A DNA stretch of 50,221 bases, taken from NCBI GenBank assembly GCA_045801465.1, contig JBJMSU010000078.1:1-50221 (forward strand). The letters are read 5' to 3'. The position numbers were made by a program, and so were the translations under genes. Below, one piece after another: positions 49,806 to 50,221 of this stretch. Position 1 is the stretch's first letter; each line of letters starts with the position of its first letter. The DNA comes from DATFWC01 sp045801465 (GTDB taxonomy: Bacteria; Pseudomonadota; Alphaproteobacteria; Rhizobiales; Xanthobacteraceae). Under the pieces are notes generated by a model that saw only the letters and a list, made by a program, of their open reading frames with translations, was not told the DNA's origin and made no database searches.

Positions 49806-50221
49806 ATGAGGAAGACGCTTGCCATCGTATTGGTGCTGCTTGGCGGGCACGCAGGAGCGGGGGCCCAGGACTGGCCGGCGCGTCCGGTCACGCTGGTGGT
49901 TCCGTTCGCGGCCGGCGGCCCCGTCGACGTGGGCGGACGCATCCTGGCGCAGCGCCTGAGCGAAATTCTCGGCCGGCAGATCGTGGTGGAAAACGTCGGC
50001 GGCGCCGGCGGCTCGACCGGGGCGAGCCGCGTTGCCAAGGCGCTGCCGGACGGCTACCAGGTGCTGCTCGGCAATATTGCCACCCAGGCGTTCAGCCAGT
50101 CGCTGCACAAGAAGCCGCCCTATGATGCGGTCGCCGATTTTGCGCCGGTCGGCCTCACGGTCGAGCAGCCGCGCCTCCTGGTCGTGCGCAAGGACTTGGC
50201 CGTAAGCACGCTGCCCGAGTT
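49806..50221 (+). CDS. TctC/Bug-family substrate-binding protein (partial, runs off the window)
   Basis: The first 138 codons of a TctC gene, cut by the window end. GGGGAGGG is upstream of the ATG. A signal peptide (MRKTLAIVLVLLGGHAGAGA, then Q) is followed by VTLVVPFAAGGPVDVGGRIL, ENVGGAGGSTGASRVAKALP and DGYQVLLGN. The gap of 107 bp from nadX is the shared divergent promoter region. It is the sixth TctC gene in the window. What follows is not visible. Confidence 0.9.
   Translation, partial: MRKTLAIVLVLLGGHAGAGAQDWPARPVTLVVPFAAGGPVDVGGRILAQRLSEILGRQIVVENVGGAGGSTGASRVAKALPDGYQVLLGNIATQAFSQSLHKKPPYDAVADFAPVGLTVEQPRLLVVRKDLAVSTLPE

Noticed and set aside
1..50221. CRISPR arrays, tRNA or rRNA genes, phage or transposase genes
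   Set aside because: None recognised by eye. The repeats present are dispersed inverted repeats, not regularly spaced direct repeats. A short tRNA could be missed without a covariance search.

Overview
This window is a GC-rich chromosomal stretch, densely coded on both strands. It most resembles an alphaproteobacterium of the Hyphomicrobiales (Bradyrhizobium/Xanthobacteraceae-like). The reasons are the many tripartite-tricarboxylate (TctC/Bug) binding proteins, the small YR-AAECLR-type proteins, and several families of intergenic palindromic repeats typical of that group. The genus is an inference. I see no rRNA, tRNA, CRISPR array, prophage or complete insertion sequence.

Layout. 203-3689 (minus) is a phnDCEE-type phosphonate/phosphate ABC importer. 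4247-6380 holds small unrelated genes: an RlpA-like protein, a one-helix membrane protein, a PCuAC copper chaperone and a carboxymuconolactone-decarboxylase-like protein. 6493-8860 is otsB-otsA (trehalose synthesis). 9057-12055 is a metallo-beta-lactamase-fold hydrolase, a TctC protein and a divergent LysR regulator. 12120-18889 is a divergent sugar locus. Its minus arm is a glucose-dehydrogenase-like MDR enzyme plus a GH15 glucoamylase/trehalase-like enzyme. Its plus arm is a small protein of the Anabaena sensory rhodopsin transducer (ASRT) family, a GT4 glycosyltransferase and a glycogen-debranching-type glucosidase. No rhodopsin is present, so the ASRT protein is better read as a sugar-ligand sensor or partner.

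19059-33145 is a catabolic and uptake region: cupin + TctC; VOC protein diverging from TctC; a minus operon (MDR oxidoreductase, PaaI-type thioesterase, acyl-CoA ligase) facing a plus series (UbiD-type decarboxylase, TctC, CocE/NonD hydrolase, TctB, TctA). 33305-34546 encodes a Tat-exported D-amino-acid-oxidase-like protein whose usual C-terminal motif sits in front of the Rossmann fold, i.e. it looks circularly permuted. Two divergent paralogous small genes and a decayed glycosyltransferase fragment follow. 35634-38794 is a TRAP transporter (dctPQM). 38837-41196 (minus) is a Kelch propeller protein, a TctC protein, and a tiny gene that looks like the two ends of a beta-propeller protein joined by an internal deletion. 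41333-41921 is a DUF433/DUF5615 toxin-antitoxin pair. 42116-45254 holds a nitrilase-superfamily amidase (with Arg where the catalytic Lys is expected), an amidohydrolase and a malate/lactate-type dehydrogenase. 45259-50221 holds an acyltransferase, two overlapping Gfo/Idh/MocA oxidoreductases, an aspartate-dehydrogenase-like protein and the start of a sixth TctC gene.

The second layer of the window is its intergenic DNA. At least seven families of inverted-repeat elements lie between genes. Several supply functional signals to neighbours: stop codons for three genes and a Shine-Dalgarno sequence for one. One locus is a nested composite of two families. Six TctC genes share a single TctAB membrane pair here. 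The most promising observations are the ASRT/glucan locus, the permuted oxidase, the internally deleted propeller gene, the repeat-derived stop codons and ribosome-binding site, and a 47-bp copy of a TctC signal-peptide coding segment placed upstream of phnD.
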